A stretch of DNA of 64,000 bases from NCBI GenBank assembly GCA_037974965.1, contig JBBPFI010000003.1:2046001-2110000 (forward strand), in the 5' to 3' direction. Both the position numbers and the translations under genes were made by a program. Every line of letters starts with the position of its first letter. Positions within the stretch are counted from its first letter, which is position 1. The stretch comes from Dacryopinax spathularia (taxonomy: Eukaryota; Basidiomycota; Dacrymycetes; Dacrymycetales; Dacrymycetaceae). The notes under the pieces are model-generated. The model made no database searches. It was given only the letters and a program-made list of their open reading frames with translations, and was not told the DNA's origin. This document shows, piece after piece, positions 20,345-30,719 of the stretch.

Positions 20345-23077
20345 ATGCCATTATCACCAGCTGAATCGGCGGCATGTCTCGCTGTTATACGCGCTCTTAC
20401 ATCCCACAGGGAGAATAGGCGCAATTTGTCAACCCAATTCGTCGATTTGCCCTCAAAAGAGGAACTACCGCACTACTATCGCGTGATCCCCGAGCCACGC
20501 AGCTTGAACGGCATCAAGGTTGGTCGTCCCCTGTCATTGCAAGATGCGGTCTGAATAGGTTCCAGGATGCTTTGGAGAAAGGTCGATACAACAACACCGA
20601 TGAGGTGTACGGCGATCTTCGATTGGTCTTTCTGAATGCTTTCCACTGTGTGTCCACTTCTGCCGCATGGACCGATCTCGCCTTACCTCTTTTCTAGTCA
20701 ACCAAGAAGGAAGCACGATTTGGCGTAACGCCAAGATTCTGGAAGTGTGTAGCCACAGCGAAGATGATCGTACGATAACCTGACTCACACCTCAGACGCT
20801 CATGACAAAGACATGGCTGTCTAAGCCTGAACTTCCTCCTCCTCCTCCCTCTCCTTCGCTCGGCATGTCATACCCGGCAGCGCCCTCTCAAACGTCAACC
20901 TCCGTGATGCGAAATCGGAAGAGGCGTACCCCGCCCGTCGAAGACGAAGCCCTCACCGCATCGGAGGAGAAGCAAGCTGAAAAGCAAGCATTGCTTGCAC
21001 AAAGCGATGAAATGGCCAGACGGCTTGAAGAGTCCATGGAGAAGTGGCCTGGTTATGGTAATATGGGTTGGATGATCCAGCCTAGCGGCGTAAGTAAGGT
21101 CCAAGAATGGATTTCGCCCTACTGACGCCGCTTAGGACCCGTATGCCAAATATGCCGAAATCATCCAGCAGATTAGAGACCACAAAAACGAGTCGTATGT
21201 CAGTGCTCCTCTGTATAATGCACAACTGACGGCCGGGTAGGGGAGAACGGATTTCCATAGCTCTAGACCGACTCCCAGAAGCCTCAGATCTCCCGTATCT
21301 GTCCTATACCGTGAGTCGTCGTGAAGACGCATATGCAGAGCCAGACGCTGACGGTGAGCAGAGCTTACTCTCCCTGGATAGCATTGAAGTAAGAGCATGC
21401 GAAGGCGTGAAGGGAAGTTCTCACAGTATGCCAGGCTCGCGTCCACAGGCGTCAATATGCCAACGCGGCGGACTTCGACCGTGACCTGACAAGACTCTTT
21501 GAAAAAGGACGGCGGTACTTTGAGCCTGGCAGCGTAGATTACGGCAATATCATACTTTTGCAAGTACGTGCATGCCTATTATTGATCACGGCAAGTCCTG
21601 CTGATCCGTAAACAGCGCATGTACCACCAGCTTACCGCTCCAGACGCATCGAACACGTCTGGACATAATTTCGCCTCTGTTGCCGCGGGTCCCGGCAACG
21701 CGAAGCCGTTGAGGAGCGCGGAAAGCACAAATGAGGATGGTGTCACAAGCTTCCGCATATCCAGCAAGGAGCGACAATTCACGGATTCGGCTTCCTTCAA
21801 GGGGCAGGTCTACCGCGTTGGTACGCTATTGCTAGCCTACTTGGGCGAGCTCTGACTCGACTTGCCCATCCGCAGGTGACTACGTCCATCTTATCAACCC
21901 GGACGATCCAGCCAAACCTATAATAGCCCAGATTTTTAAGACCTTCCTGCCCGATGGGTAAGATGTTCACTTCGAAAGCGATAAGATTCCCTAATGTGCT
22001 GTCTAGAGCATCCCTTGAGCGCAACCAACAATCCATCACCGTCTGCTGGTACTACCGCCCCGAACAGGTAAATTTCTCGCCGTACGCACCTGTCTAGCTT
22101 TGCTAAGCGTCATTTGAGACTGTGCACCCGGCGCACAGACAATTCTATGTGAACGAAGTATTCAAGACCAGTGAGTGTCCATGGCACAAATACATACAGC
22201 GAAGCTCATGACGTCTTTCTTTGTCCTTCCATCCAATGAGGCCATTTCGCCGACCATGCAATTGGAGATGTGATCGAAAAGATCGGATGTCAATTTACCA
22301 CAAAATATACCAGAGGCCGACCCAAGGCACCGTATTGGTACCCGGGATGGCCCCTGTATATTTGCGACTCGCGCTATAATGACAAAGAGAAGGCCTTCGT
22401 CAAGATCAAGAACTGGAACAGCTGTATTCCTGACGAACTGCGAAAGATGGATTTCATGCCGGTTCAACCCTTCGAAAGGACTATCTCCCTGCGGAGAGTT
22501 CCCAGCCCGTTCCTTCGAGGCGGTACTGGCCCTGGGAAAATTGGGGAACCAGATGCTTTGCGGTTGAGGGAGGAAGAGACTGAGAGAGAGCGCGAGCGTG
22601 AAGATAAGCGAAGGCGCCTGGAAGCACAAGCGTACGATGCTCAGGCCAGGGCCGCCGCTGCGGCGGCATCCGCTAGCGCCCTTGCATGGGGCCCGACTGC
22701 TGCGGAGCGAAGATCAACTGAGGATCGCTCTATAGTGACGGCAGCTGGAGGCTCTGCGCATCTGCTAGCTACAGGTGCGGTAATCGAAACATTGCCTCCA
22801 GAGACGGGTATGTACAAACCTGAAGGCGATGTCAGACTCTGACTGACCAATACTGGTAGTCGCGCACTTTGCGTGCGATCCCGAGACAGACACGATGTTG
22901 TGGTTTGCCGGCCCGCCTTTGGTGGTCGCGCGCCCGCCTCGGTTGCAGCATAGTCTGACTTATCTAGCATACAAGGCGACTGGAGAGAAGCCCCGTCGTA
23001 ATCTCGGACAAGATCGGGCCGTGGCCATGGAGATGGAGGAGGCTGAAGGCGGAGAGCGCATTATGGTCACCACCTGA
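20345..23077 (+). CDS. RSC1: RSC complex subunit Rsc1/Rsc2 (bromodomains + BAH)
   Basis: Rsc1/Rsc2 are subunits of the RSC chromatin remodeller that read histones. Bromodomain 1 is at about residues 5-100: YYRVIPEPRSLNGIK, then NNTDEVYGDLRLVFLNAFH. A basic NRKRRTPP stretch follows. Bromodomain 2 runs from YAKYAEIIQQIRDHK to the Arg-rich DFDRDLTRLFEKGRRYFEP. The BAH domain starts YRVGDYVHLINPDDPAKP and includes SITVCWYYRPEQTIHVNEVF and FADHAIGDVIEKIGCQFTTK. The zinc-less tail YWYPGWPLYICDSRYND follows. A long charged/Ala-rich linker leads to the C-terminal TMLWFAGPPLVVARPP, seen in Rsc1/2 proteins. About a dozen short introns; the first acceptor is at the second AG (GGTTCCAG). The order bromo-bromo-BAH fits fungal Rsc1/2; animal polybromo has more repeats. 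Confidence 0.85.
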
Positions 23078-23410
23078 ACGGCCGTTGATCCATGTAGGAT
23101 ACGTACATCATGTTTACAATCTGGTCTGTTTCTTCTCCTTGTTCTCGGACGAGATGATTGATCGCTTTTGATTGTCTATCATTCCCTTGTGAGGAACGTG
23201 CAGGGTACACGGGCGGGTAGGTTGCGTCGATAGGAAATATAGGTTTAGGTAATGCACGATGACGTCAATGCGTTGACCCAATTCAGCCCCGCGCGGATGA
23301 CCTGTCCGATATAGGCCGTCGTCCCCTAACGCTCTCTCATTGCCCTCCTTCTCCTTCCCTAACTTGATCAGCATTTGTTTATCAACATATCCTCATCGTA
23401 ACCTGCAGCA

Positions 23411-23901
23411 ATGTCCTCTCTACCTCCCAGGGAAGAAGGCGTGAGCCCCAGGTTCCTTCTTCTAGCACGGACCTCTGTACTGACGCCCGTTGGTTCAGCC
23501 TAAGAATGCTGGTCGTACGCCGACTTGATCGCTACAACCCTACGACACATCATTTAACTCATGGTCTTCAGGTGTTTTCAACCGATTCGCTCAACGTGAC
23601 CCTGGCCTCTACCCAGTGAGCAGACCTGAAGCAGCAACCCCAACGCAAGCCCTCATATCGCATATAGCTTGCAGGCATCATGTTCCTCGTTTTCGCTGGC
23701 GCGGGCTTCTTCCTAGCCACCAAATCGCAGACCCATGATGCTGCCAAGAAGTTTGCTGTTGTCCAACATCCTACCGAATGGAAGAATGGAAGCAGAGTTG
23801 AAGCATGGAAGAATCGCGTGAAAGCTGGTCAGGACAAAACTTCGTGTGCGTGCGTGTTCCAGCTTCAAAAGGCGGTATTGAACCGATTCCCAGCATCCTG
23901 A
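23411..23901 (+). CDS. Small single-pass membrane protein, possibly NDUFA4/MLRQ-like
   Basis: Four small exons (23411-23440, 23499-23511, 23572-23615, 23668 on) give MSSLPPREEGPKNAG, VFNRFAQRDPGLYP, then LAGIMFLVFAGAGFFLATKS and a charged tail with HPTEWKNGSRVEAWKNRVK. The pattern of a short polar start, DPxxYPL, one membrane helix and a basic tail recalls the MLRQ/B12D mitochondrial family, but the match is weak. The second exon is only 13 nt. The end is uncertain: the frame stops at 23901, or a weak intron (23844-23915) would extend it to 23982. It converges with the minus-strand gene beyond. Confidence 0.5.
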
Positions 23902-24035
23902 ATGGTGACAATCAGGAGCGCGTCTGCAATCGAAGTCTATGCGTGTGATGGCACGCCCAAATGCATCGTACATGTATCGTAACAGCCAGAAAATGCTATG
24001 GTTACAGCCTTGCACGGCCAAAACGGAGAGCATGA

Positions 24036-24641
24036 CTAGGACGGGAAGTCGCCTGTTCTTCCCCAAGCAAAGTCAACGATCAGGTCCAGCCCAGACTTAC
24101 GCAGATCGTATCGCCTTTTTGGCCAGCGATGATCTTGCCTTAAGTATCGCCAGACTGTCCCAGGCAAGTCCGCGTCGGGACCGCCTTGTTGAAGATTGCC
24201 GTCGATTTGTTTAGCGATCTCTGGCGACGTTCCGGTGTCGACGGGATTGGCGCGCCTGCACCAATCGTGTGTTTTGTGCAAAAGGGCAGATATCCGACCT
24301 CCAAAGATCTTCGACTGGGTAGCAAGCGCCGGCTCCGACACATGGGCCTGGTGCTCCATGTCAAAATTCGCCAGCTTGGTGCGTGCCCCCCCGTCCGATG
24401 CCGCGCTCGTGTTGGATGGAATCCATGGCGGAAAGGGGTCGAAGATGTGACCGTCATTGATGTCACACCAGCACCGCTGGTGAGGGTTGTATGCATCTGT
24501 CGTGTGGTTGTCGGGTGCGAGAAATGATGGCACTGGCAGCTCGCCGGGCGCCCAGTAGCAAGACGAAGTGAAGAGCGCCGTGAGGAGGACAATGCAGTAA
24601 AGGCTACCAAACACGTCAACGCTTGACTGGGTGACATTCAT
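24036..24641 (-). CDS. Unknown protein with N-terminal signal/anchor helix
   Basis: From the ATG at 24641 the protein reads MNVTQSSVDVFGSLYCIVLL, so a hydrophobic helix lies at residues 11-28, followed by CYWAPGELPVPSF, an N-glycosylation site (NHT) and a Cys-rich patch RCWCDINDGHIFDPF. The rest is hydrophilic. Helix, NHT and Cys motif suggest an ER-targeted or secreted product. I do not recognise the family. An intron with donor GTAAGT near 24100 may replace the last 20 or so residues, so the 3' end is uncertain. A second upstream in-frame start at 24695 would add 18 residues. Confidence 0.4.
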   Translation of the reverse strand: MNVTQSSVDVFGSLYCIVLLTALFTSSCYWAPGELPVPSFLAPDNHTTDAYNPHQRCWCDINDGHIFDPFPPWIPSNTSAASDGGARTKLANFDMEHQAHVSEPALATQSKIFGGRISALLHKTHDWCRRANPVDTGTSPEIAKQIDGNLQQGGPDADLPGTVWRYLRQDHRWPKRRYDLRKSGLDLIVDFAWGRTGDFPS

Positions 24642-25154
24642 TGCTGACCTACCAAGGACGTGAATGGAGAACGAGAGAAAAAAGGAAGAGAACAAGGAAG
24701 AAAGGCGAGGCGCGCGGGTATGGAAGGAGGAACAGGATAAGGAACCACCTGCAGCGGTCAGACTCAGTGTCGGGTTTCGTGCTCTCTAAGGCCAGTATAA
24801 AGTGACTGACCTGGTGCACCACATTCGGGTAACAGATAGGTGCGGCGCACGGTACGGTACGATGCGTTCGAGCAAGTGCAACAACTGGTTGGCGAAAGGG
24901 GAGCAGCCAAACTGGTAGCACTAAACCGGTGTGCTAACTACCAGAGTTAACGATTCAGCAAGTTCGGAGGATTGAACGCGAGGGGATATCGCCGACAGTG
25001 CGATGATCGGAAGCTAATTTCAGCGACGCCCGTTCCAAACTAAGAACCTACTAGAACACATGCTCACAAGTTGATACAAAAAGGAACAGAACGCGGTCGG
25101 CTACTTGCATACACCTGCAGCAGACTATCGACCACGAACCAACATCGCAGCACT
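24642..25154. other. Divergent intergenic region upstream of p23
   Basis: No gene seen. It holds the promoters of the minus-strand orphan and of the p23 gene. Scattered GAA/TTC triplets near 25030-25060 are not spaced as a clear heat-shock element. Confidence 0.4.
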
Positions 25155-26001
25155 ATGACTTCTCATCCGCAGATTACTTGGGCACAGCGGAGTTCGGCCA
25201 CTGTGCCAGAGAAGAACATTCTTTTCGTGACAGGTGCGTGCGTCTCCCTACGTCTCAGGTGGACAGTCTGTTGAAAAAGAGCCGGGCGGACAGTCGACCT
25301 GCCTGATATCATCGAGGACACGCTCCAGCTCGACATCAAGGAAGATTCTATATCTTTCAAAGCAAGGGCCGGAAAGTGAGTATAACGCTTGCCCAGTACG
25401 TCCAACTGCCGACCACTGATGTCGCGAGACAGTGCGGCTAGGGGACTTGCCGAGAAAGATTATGAGTTCAAGCTCGATTTGTATGCTCCTATTGTCCCTG
25501 AGGAGAGTCAGAAGAATCTATCCTCACGCCAGTTGGCCCTCAAGCTCCGCAAGAAGGATCTGCAGGCGGAGTATTGGCCCCGCCTTACCAAGGAGAAGTT
25601 GAAGACCCCGTGGCTCAAGACGGACTTTAGCAAATGGGTGGATGAGGACGAGCAGGAGACGGCTGTAGATGCTGATGACTTCGGCGGCATGGACGACATG
25701 GGTATGGGCGGTATGGGCGGTATGCCTGGAATGGGTGGCATGGGTGGCTTTGGAGGGGGCATGCCTGGTGGATCCGATTTTAACTTCGAGGAGGTAGGAC
25801 AAATATTCTACGGAGATGCCACCATGTACTGACTACTCGTTTTGCCAGATGATGGCTAAAATCAACGCCGGCGGTGCGGGCGGTGCTGGGGAAGCAGCTG
25901 AAGACGATGGCGATGACGATGATGAAGGGCCGCCGCCGCTGGAAGAAGCGACGGGAACCTCAACATCGAAGGCAGAAGATAACAGTGGAGAGTCTCACTG
26001 A
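25155..26001 (+). CDS. SBA1: Hsp90 co-chaperone p23 (Sba1/Wos2)
   Basis: p23 binds ATP-bound Hsp90 and slows its ATPase. Four exons. The CS domain begins HPQITWAQRSSATVPEKNIL, continues VDLPDIIEDTLQLDIKEDSI and GLAEKDYEFKLDLYAPI, and ends with the p23 signature EYWPRLTKEKLKTPWLKTDF (W-x-R-L and the basic PWLKxDF). The tail is Gly/Met-rich, with short GMGGM repeats around 25690-25760, then acidic (DDGDDDDEG). A Gly-Met-rich tail is common in fungal p23. The first intron acceptor is at GCGGACAG, giving FVTVDLPD. The full CS domain and tail make this a secure call. Confidence 0.92.
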
Positions 26002-26210
26002 GTTTTGCGAAGCTCTGTGACTTAGAAATCGTACTTGAAACTTCCTTTCAAGTTGTTAGGCAGCTGATTTGACATTAATGAATGTTCTGCCACGAGTGCC
26101 CGCCCGCTGCTTACGTGATCGACATCGCATGGCTTCGCTCGCCGGACCTCTACGTGCCACGATAAGAGCGCAACGGACGGGCGCCTCTTCTGTCGTCTTC
26201 CCTTCTTCTT

Positions 26211-26817
26211 ATGGGAGAATATACACCAATGAACTCTCCTGTAACCATAACAGAGGCAATTCCCTATGACATCCCCGCCATAACCGCTATCACCAATCAT
26301 TATATCCAGCATTCGGTAGCTACATTCTACGCTCCGCACCAAACTCGAACAGAGGACGACGTACTGTCTGCTCTGCACGCTATTCGGGATGCGGGCCTGC
26401 CTTATCTTGTCGCGAGGAGAGATGGCCACGTCGTAGCTTTTGCGTACGCGCAACCATTCAAGTGGGAGAGGGAGGGATATCATACGGCCGTGGAGTTGAC
26501 TATCTACGCCGACCCGAATGCCGTAGGAAGCGGGGTAGGAAAACCGCTTCTTCAAGCGGTTTTAGATGGCTTGGGAGAGAGGGAACCAGAAATTCAGCAG
26601 GCTCTGGCCGTTATGGCCTACGAGGAGGGCACACATTGGAGTCGCGTTGGGCGATTCTATGAGCAAATGGTTTGGTACACAAATTGTCCATTGAGCGGAA
26701 GGCTGAAACATATTAAAGGGCTTCAAGAAGACGGGTCATCTCCAGAGGATCGGGAAAAAATTCGGTCGCTTTCTCGACATCGTATTTTACCAGATTGAGG
26801 TCAGGCGCGGAGGATGA
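26211..26817 (+). CDS. GNAT acetyltransferase, phosphinothricin-type
   Basis: This is an acetyl-CoA-dependent N-acetyltransferase of the PAT/MddA-like group, whose members acetylate small amines such as phosphinothricin or methionine derivatives. Residues 10-40 read ITEAIPYDIPAITAITNHYI, then FAYAQPFKWEREGYHTAVEL and TIYADPNAVGSGVGKPLLQ, with the CoA loop G-S-G-V-G-K. The unspliced frame ends in unrelated sequence. Removing an intron at 26670-26718 (ATG|GTTTGG to TTAAAG) restores the classical end GFKKTGHLQRIGKKFGRFLD followed by IVFYQIEV, stop at 26815-26817, total about 185 residues. The start at 26211 is the first Met in frame. The substrate is unknown. Confidence 0.8.
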
Positions 26818-26902
26818 TTTGCCATATCGAACGTTATTCACGATTACTTAATTCCTGGCTGGAATGTTCCAACCCGGAGAGTGGGGCACAGACATCGTAA
26901 TA

Positions 26903-28295
26903 CTACACACGAGAGACTTTGATGACTCTCTCCAGCAAGAGATCAGTGAGGGATGGCAAGCCGGGGGTGCGTACCACAACTGCGACTCCATCTCGCCCGG
27001 CCTGCTCCTCTTCCAAGGCCACGGCGATGCCACTTTCGGCTCGTATACTATCGACAGCCTCGGTTGTCCCCCTTCTGTCAACAACGCACATTCCCTTTGT
27101 CAACTCCCCAATGCGTTCTATACGAAACTTTCTCCTGATTGCATCTGTCAGCGGACGCAAGCCACGTGAGTATGTAGGCTAGCCTTTGAACACTCCAGCC
27201 AGGCGCAAGCGCTGTGCCAGCAATGTCAGCGTGCTGAAGCACGAAATATGCAGCAAGCGGGTCATGCATCTGGAAGGCATCTCCCTCGCCGAGCATTCGC
27301 ATGACTTCCCGGGGTCTCAGGAGAATGGCGGTGAGGAATTCTTGTAGGGGTGTGTGCTTCGGAGAAGGGTCATGATGCAGAGGAATTAGCAAAGGAAAGG
27401 GAACAGCGTGGGGCGTCGTAATGTCCAATGGTAATAAAAACAGTGGCAAGTCGGGGAACTCGATTACTTCTTGGGCAGCGTATCTAGCGATGGATTAGCG
27501 TTGGTCCAATGAGAGTGCCAGACACTCAACGGATCCGCATAGAAGTTGAACTCAGCGACGGCAGACGTATTTCCTGGTGCGTCCACAGCTCCACCCATGG
27601 CAACAATCTTGCGCGCCTTGCGCACAGTATCCGGGCTCTCTCTCAGAGCCAGGGCAATGTTGGTCACTGAAGCTCGTCAAATATGATTGTCGCACCGGAA
27701 ACTTCGACCGACGTACAGGGGCCGGCAGCCAAAATCGTGACTGTACCTGGAGGTTCTCGGTCCAATACCTCCAGAATAACCTTGTAGGCTTCATGCTCCG
27801 AAATCTCGAGAGAAGGGTGTGCAGCAGGCGCCTCAAATTGGGGATGGGTATCCGTAATGTCGGACATGCCATCCTTCCCGTGGAAGTAAGCAGCCAAATG
27901 AAGGGTACCGGCGACGGGTCCAGGGCGACCTTTGGCTAGGAGGGTTCTGCGATGAGGAGTGTAGTTGGGGAATCGTTTCGCATCGCTTGGATATTCTCGC
28001 AGATGCTGCTCAAGAAGTGCGTAGATCTTCGAAGATCACGCATCAGAATCAGTCATGCTCGCGATATATATAGGTACGGACCTTGAGCACATTCTTGAAG
28101 GTATGTTCGAGGGATGAATTGCCGAAAGTGACGGTGATGGCGGTGAGGCTGATCTCCGGGGAAGCCAGAAGAAAGAGGAGAGCGATAGCATCGTCAACTC
28201 CTGGCTAAGAGCAAGAGATGAATATCATTTCGCCGTGGTGGACTGAACGACAACGCATGGCTTACGTCTGTATCGAATATGATCTTCTGAGGCAT
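26903..28295 (-). CDS. Inosine-uridine preferring nucleoside hydrolase
   Basis: The enzyme cleaves ribonucleosides to base and ribose in purine/pyrimidine salvage. The first exon ends MPQKIIFDTD, and after an intron comes PGVDDAIALLFLL. Together they give the calcium-binding DTDPGVDDA signature. Further motifs are EISLTAITVTFGNSSLEHTF, then TVTILAAGPLTNIALALRE, VAMGGAVDAPGNTSAVAEFN and FYADPYAAQEVIEFP, with the catalytic Asp/Asn set of the family. LPLDITTPHAVPF and ELTKGMCVVDRRG follow, and the end is LPSLTDLLLERVI. Five or six introns join these parts. The last intron can be read as GT-AG (after PGW) or as GC-AG (after GWSVQ); I prefer GT-AG. Length is about 350-370 residues, normal for the family. 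Confidence 0.88.
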
Positions 28296-28463
28296 TGAGA
28301 AGTAATAATGTGGGGGCACGCAACGGACATATAGTAGGTCCCTGGACGCTTCATCGATAACTAGGTGGGGTCGGCGCCTGTTTTAGGTACTGTAGCAGGT
28401 TCATTCAAGTGAACATTCCGTCAACGTCAACTTCCATCAGACCTTCATCCAGTCTCGACTCCA

Positions 28464-29609
28464 ATGTCACACCAGCTCGATTCCCGGTCTCCCTCCCCTT
28501 CTTTCAGCCCGCGGAACGTATGGCAAAGACTTCTGCACGGCCCGCCACAGATTTCAAATCAACCCGACCGTGACACTCTGCTCTCTTTGCTTCGGTCTTA
28601 TGGCCAAGATTACGTGGCAGCTATCGCTCTCTTGCTCATATTTGGACTGGCAACACGGCATGGCGGCTTTCGACAAGAATTCTCCGTCAACGACCGATCC
28701 ATTCAACACGCGTATAGCGCGCATGAACGGGTACCGATGTGGGCGGACGTGATACTCTCCGCTATATTCCCATTCCTGGTGGTGCTACTCATCGGCGGGG
28801 CCTGGAAGCGATCGATATACGACGTAAATTCCGGTATACTCGCTCTGCTATTGACATTGTCGCTTACGGTATCGATAACCGGTCTCGCCAAGCTTACTGT
28901 CGGTCGTCCCAGACCTGACTTCCTGGCCCGCTGTCAGCTTGCCCCTGGCACAGTGGATGCTGGACCGCCATCGTATGGCCTGACAAATTCAACCTACTGT
29001 ACACAACCGGATTCCAGCATTCTAGAGGACGGTTTCAAGTCCTTCTTCTCTGGGCACAGCTCCTTCGCCTTCGCTGGACTCGGCTTCCTCTCATTCTACC
29101 TCGCCGGCAAATTGCATCTGTGGGACAGAAGAGGCTCTGCTATCAAGCCTTGGATATGCGGAGGGCCCCTGGCCGCTGCTGCCTTGGTGGCGATATCGCG
29201 AGTCATGGATTATCGACATCACCCTAGCGATGTGTTTGTCGGGGCTGCCGTGGGCTTCCTGTTGTCTTGGTTCGTCTATCGCCTGTGTATGCTCGTTCCT
29301 CTCAAATGAGCAAGTTTGCTGATGAACCTGCCAGACTATCCTTCTGTGACTTCGCAGCACGCCTCTGAACCATACGCTCCTCGCATACGGTCTTCCTCTC
29401 TATCTGAAGATCAGACCATTTTGCCCCTGCACAATCACCGTTACCGAGAAAATGACGTACCCGAGGGCACCGCACCACGACCTACAAACGACGATCCATG
29501 GGACCCAACGACAGCGGTCACAAATACCACGAAGTACACGGATCAGCCCAGTCGTGAGGAGGGCTTCGGCCCCTCGCATAGTCAGGCCAGCGCGCCTCGT
29601 ACCTACTGA
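28464..29609 (+). CDS. PAP2 lipid phosphate phosphatase (Dpp1/Lpp1-like)
   Basis: This integral membrane enzyme dephosphorylates phosphatidate, diacylglycerol pyrophosphate and similar lipids. It has six predicted membrane segments and the three phosphatase motifs: KLTVGRPRPDF (motif 1), FFSGHSS (motif 2) and SRVMDYRHHPSDV (motif 3) with the catalytic His. A 35-residue cytosolic head comes before, and a Ser/Thr-rich tail of about 95 residues follows. One intron (donor GTATGC near 29289, acceptor near 29333) joins FVYRL to YYPSVTSQHAS and the tail, ending at 29609; without it the frame ends early at 29309. Complete by all motifs. Confidence 0.9.
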
Positions 29610-30525
29610 AACCAATCGCTGATACGGTGAAAACGCTCAGCGTCGCCAGTATCATACTGCGTCCGACTGTCAGGAAACCCCCACGCATTGAGTATGGTGT
29701 TAGTACGTAGTCTGGCAATCCTCGCGCGTCGTTTAGTACGACGCTGTTGTACCTACATCCCTCAACGGTATACGCATATTCCTGTCTGCAACCAGAAGAA
29801 GGATTTAGTGTCCCCGTCTAGACAACTCACGGGCAAGCTTCCATGGCCCATTTTGTCCCAGAAGAGGCCTGTGGGCACCCCTGACATCTCGGCGGACTTC
29901 CTCCCCTCCTTGCGGGCAGTTAAAAGGCCTAGCAGTCGTCTAACGAACACGAGCAAGTGCAACACTCAACGATCGGATCATGCTTCGCAGGAAGGCGGGA
30001 CAAAACATATTTCGTTCCAGGAGGAGCCACAATGAATCAACACAAGGTACCCTGCGTACACCCAGATGTAAGTATTCCGCACGGCTCCGATTCAACGTGC
30101 AGGGTGTCCGGTAACCCGAATAATTGACCGTTTCGGCTCTTTGTTGCTCAACCCAAGCGGAAAAGTCTATCCGCGCGTATGACCACCGTGGAGTTTGCAA
30201 CCGCCGAAATGCTGGGAACACGGGCTCCATGTTTCTTTACGGGAGCTTGATGAAACTGACCTAAAATGCACATAGGCAGTCCTCACCCGCTTCCGACGGA
30301 GTCGGATCCAAAGGGCGTCTGTACGCGCAGGGGTGCATTCCCGGTACCGTGCTGGTCGTTACGCAGATTGAGCTGGGATACTGCTTGATGCATCAACGTT
30401 CCTGCCTCTGGGAGGTGCAGGTCTTCGTCCTATACACTCCGTCTATGCACAGATGTCCGATAGGCGCGGCCCGCAGTAAGAAGCCTCAGAGTTGTCCATT
30501 CAAGAGAACACCCAGAAGATGGCCA

Positions 30526-30565
30526 GCAGCCTAAGCAGAAGGCTTGCAGCCTAAGCAGAAGGCTT
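30526..30565. repeat. Perfect 20-bp tandem duplication
   Basis: The unit GCAGCCTAAGCAGAAGGCTT occurs twice head to tail at 30526-30545 and 30546-30565. It lies about 90 bp upstream of the TATA box of the secreted-protein gene. Confidence 0.9.
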
Positions 30566-30651
30566 CGACGTCTTGCTTACCAACCGTGTTACCGGCCTCT
30601 GCTCGCACTTGCAGGGGATGTTCAGGTCAAGGTCTTGCCGTTCCTGGGGAC

Positions 30652-30659
30652 TATATAAG
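30652..30659 (+). promoter_or_regulatory. TATA box of the secreted-protein gene
   Basis: TATATAAG 61 nt ahead of the ATG at 30720. Confidence 0.55.
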
Positions 30660-30719
30660 CATGGAAGGATGCCTCTCGGTCCTGCACACTCGCCTACTGT
30701 AGTATCCCTCCCTCTCGAA

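Larger units (their letters stand above)
29610..30719. other. Intergenic before the secreted-protein gene
   Basis: No conserved coding frame. Contains one perfect tandem duplication of 20 bp (30526-30565) and a TATA box at 30652-30659. Confidence 0.5.

Noticed and set aside
25020-25080. Heat-shock element in front of the p23 gene
   Set aside because: GAA/TTC triplets occur but not in the required 5-bp spacing; too weak to call.
27140-27200. Possible GC-AG intron in the nucleoside hydrolase gene (donor after CAAAG)
   Set aside because: A GT donor 7 bases upstream with another acceptor also keeps the frame, so the site is not counted among the forced GC-AG cases.
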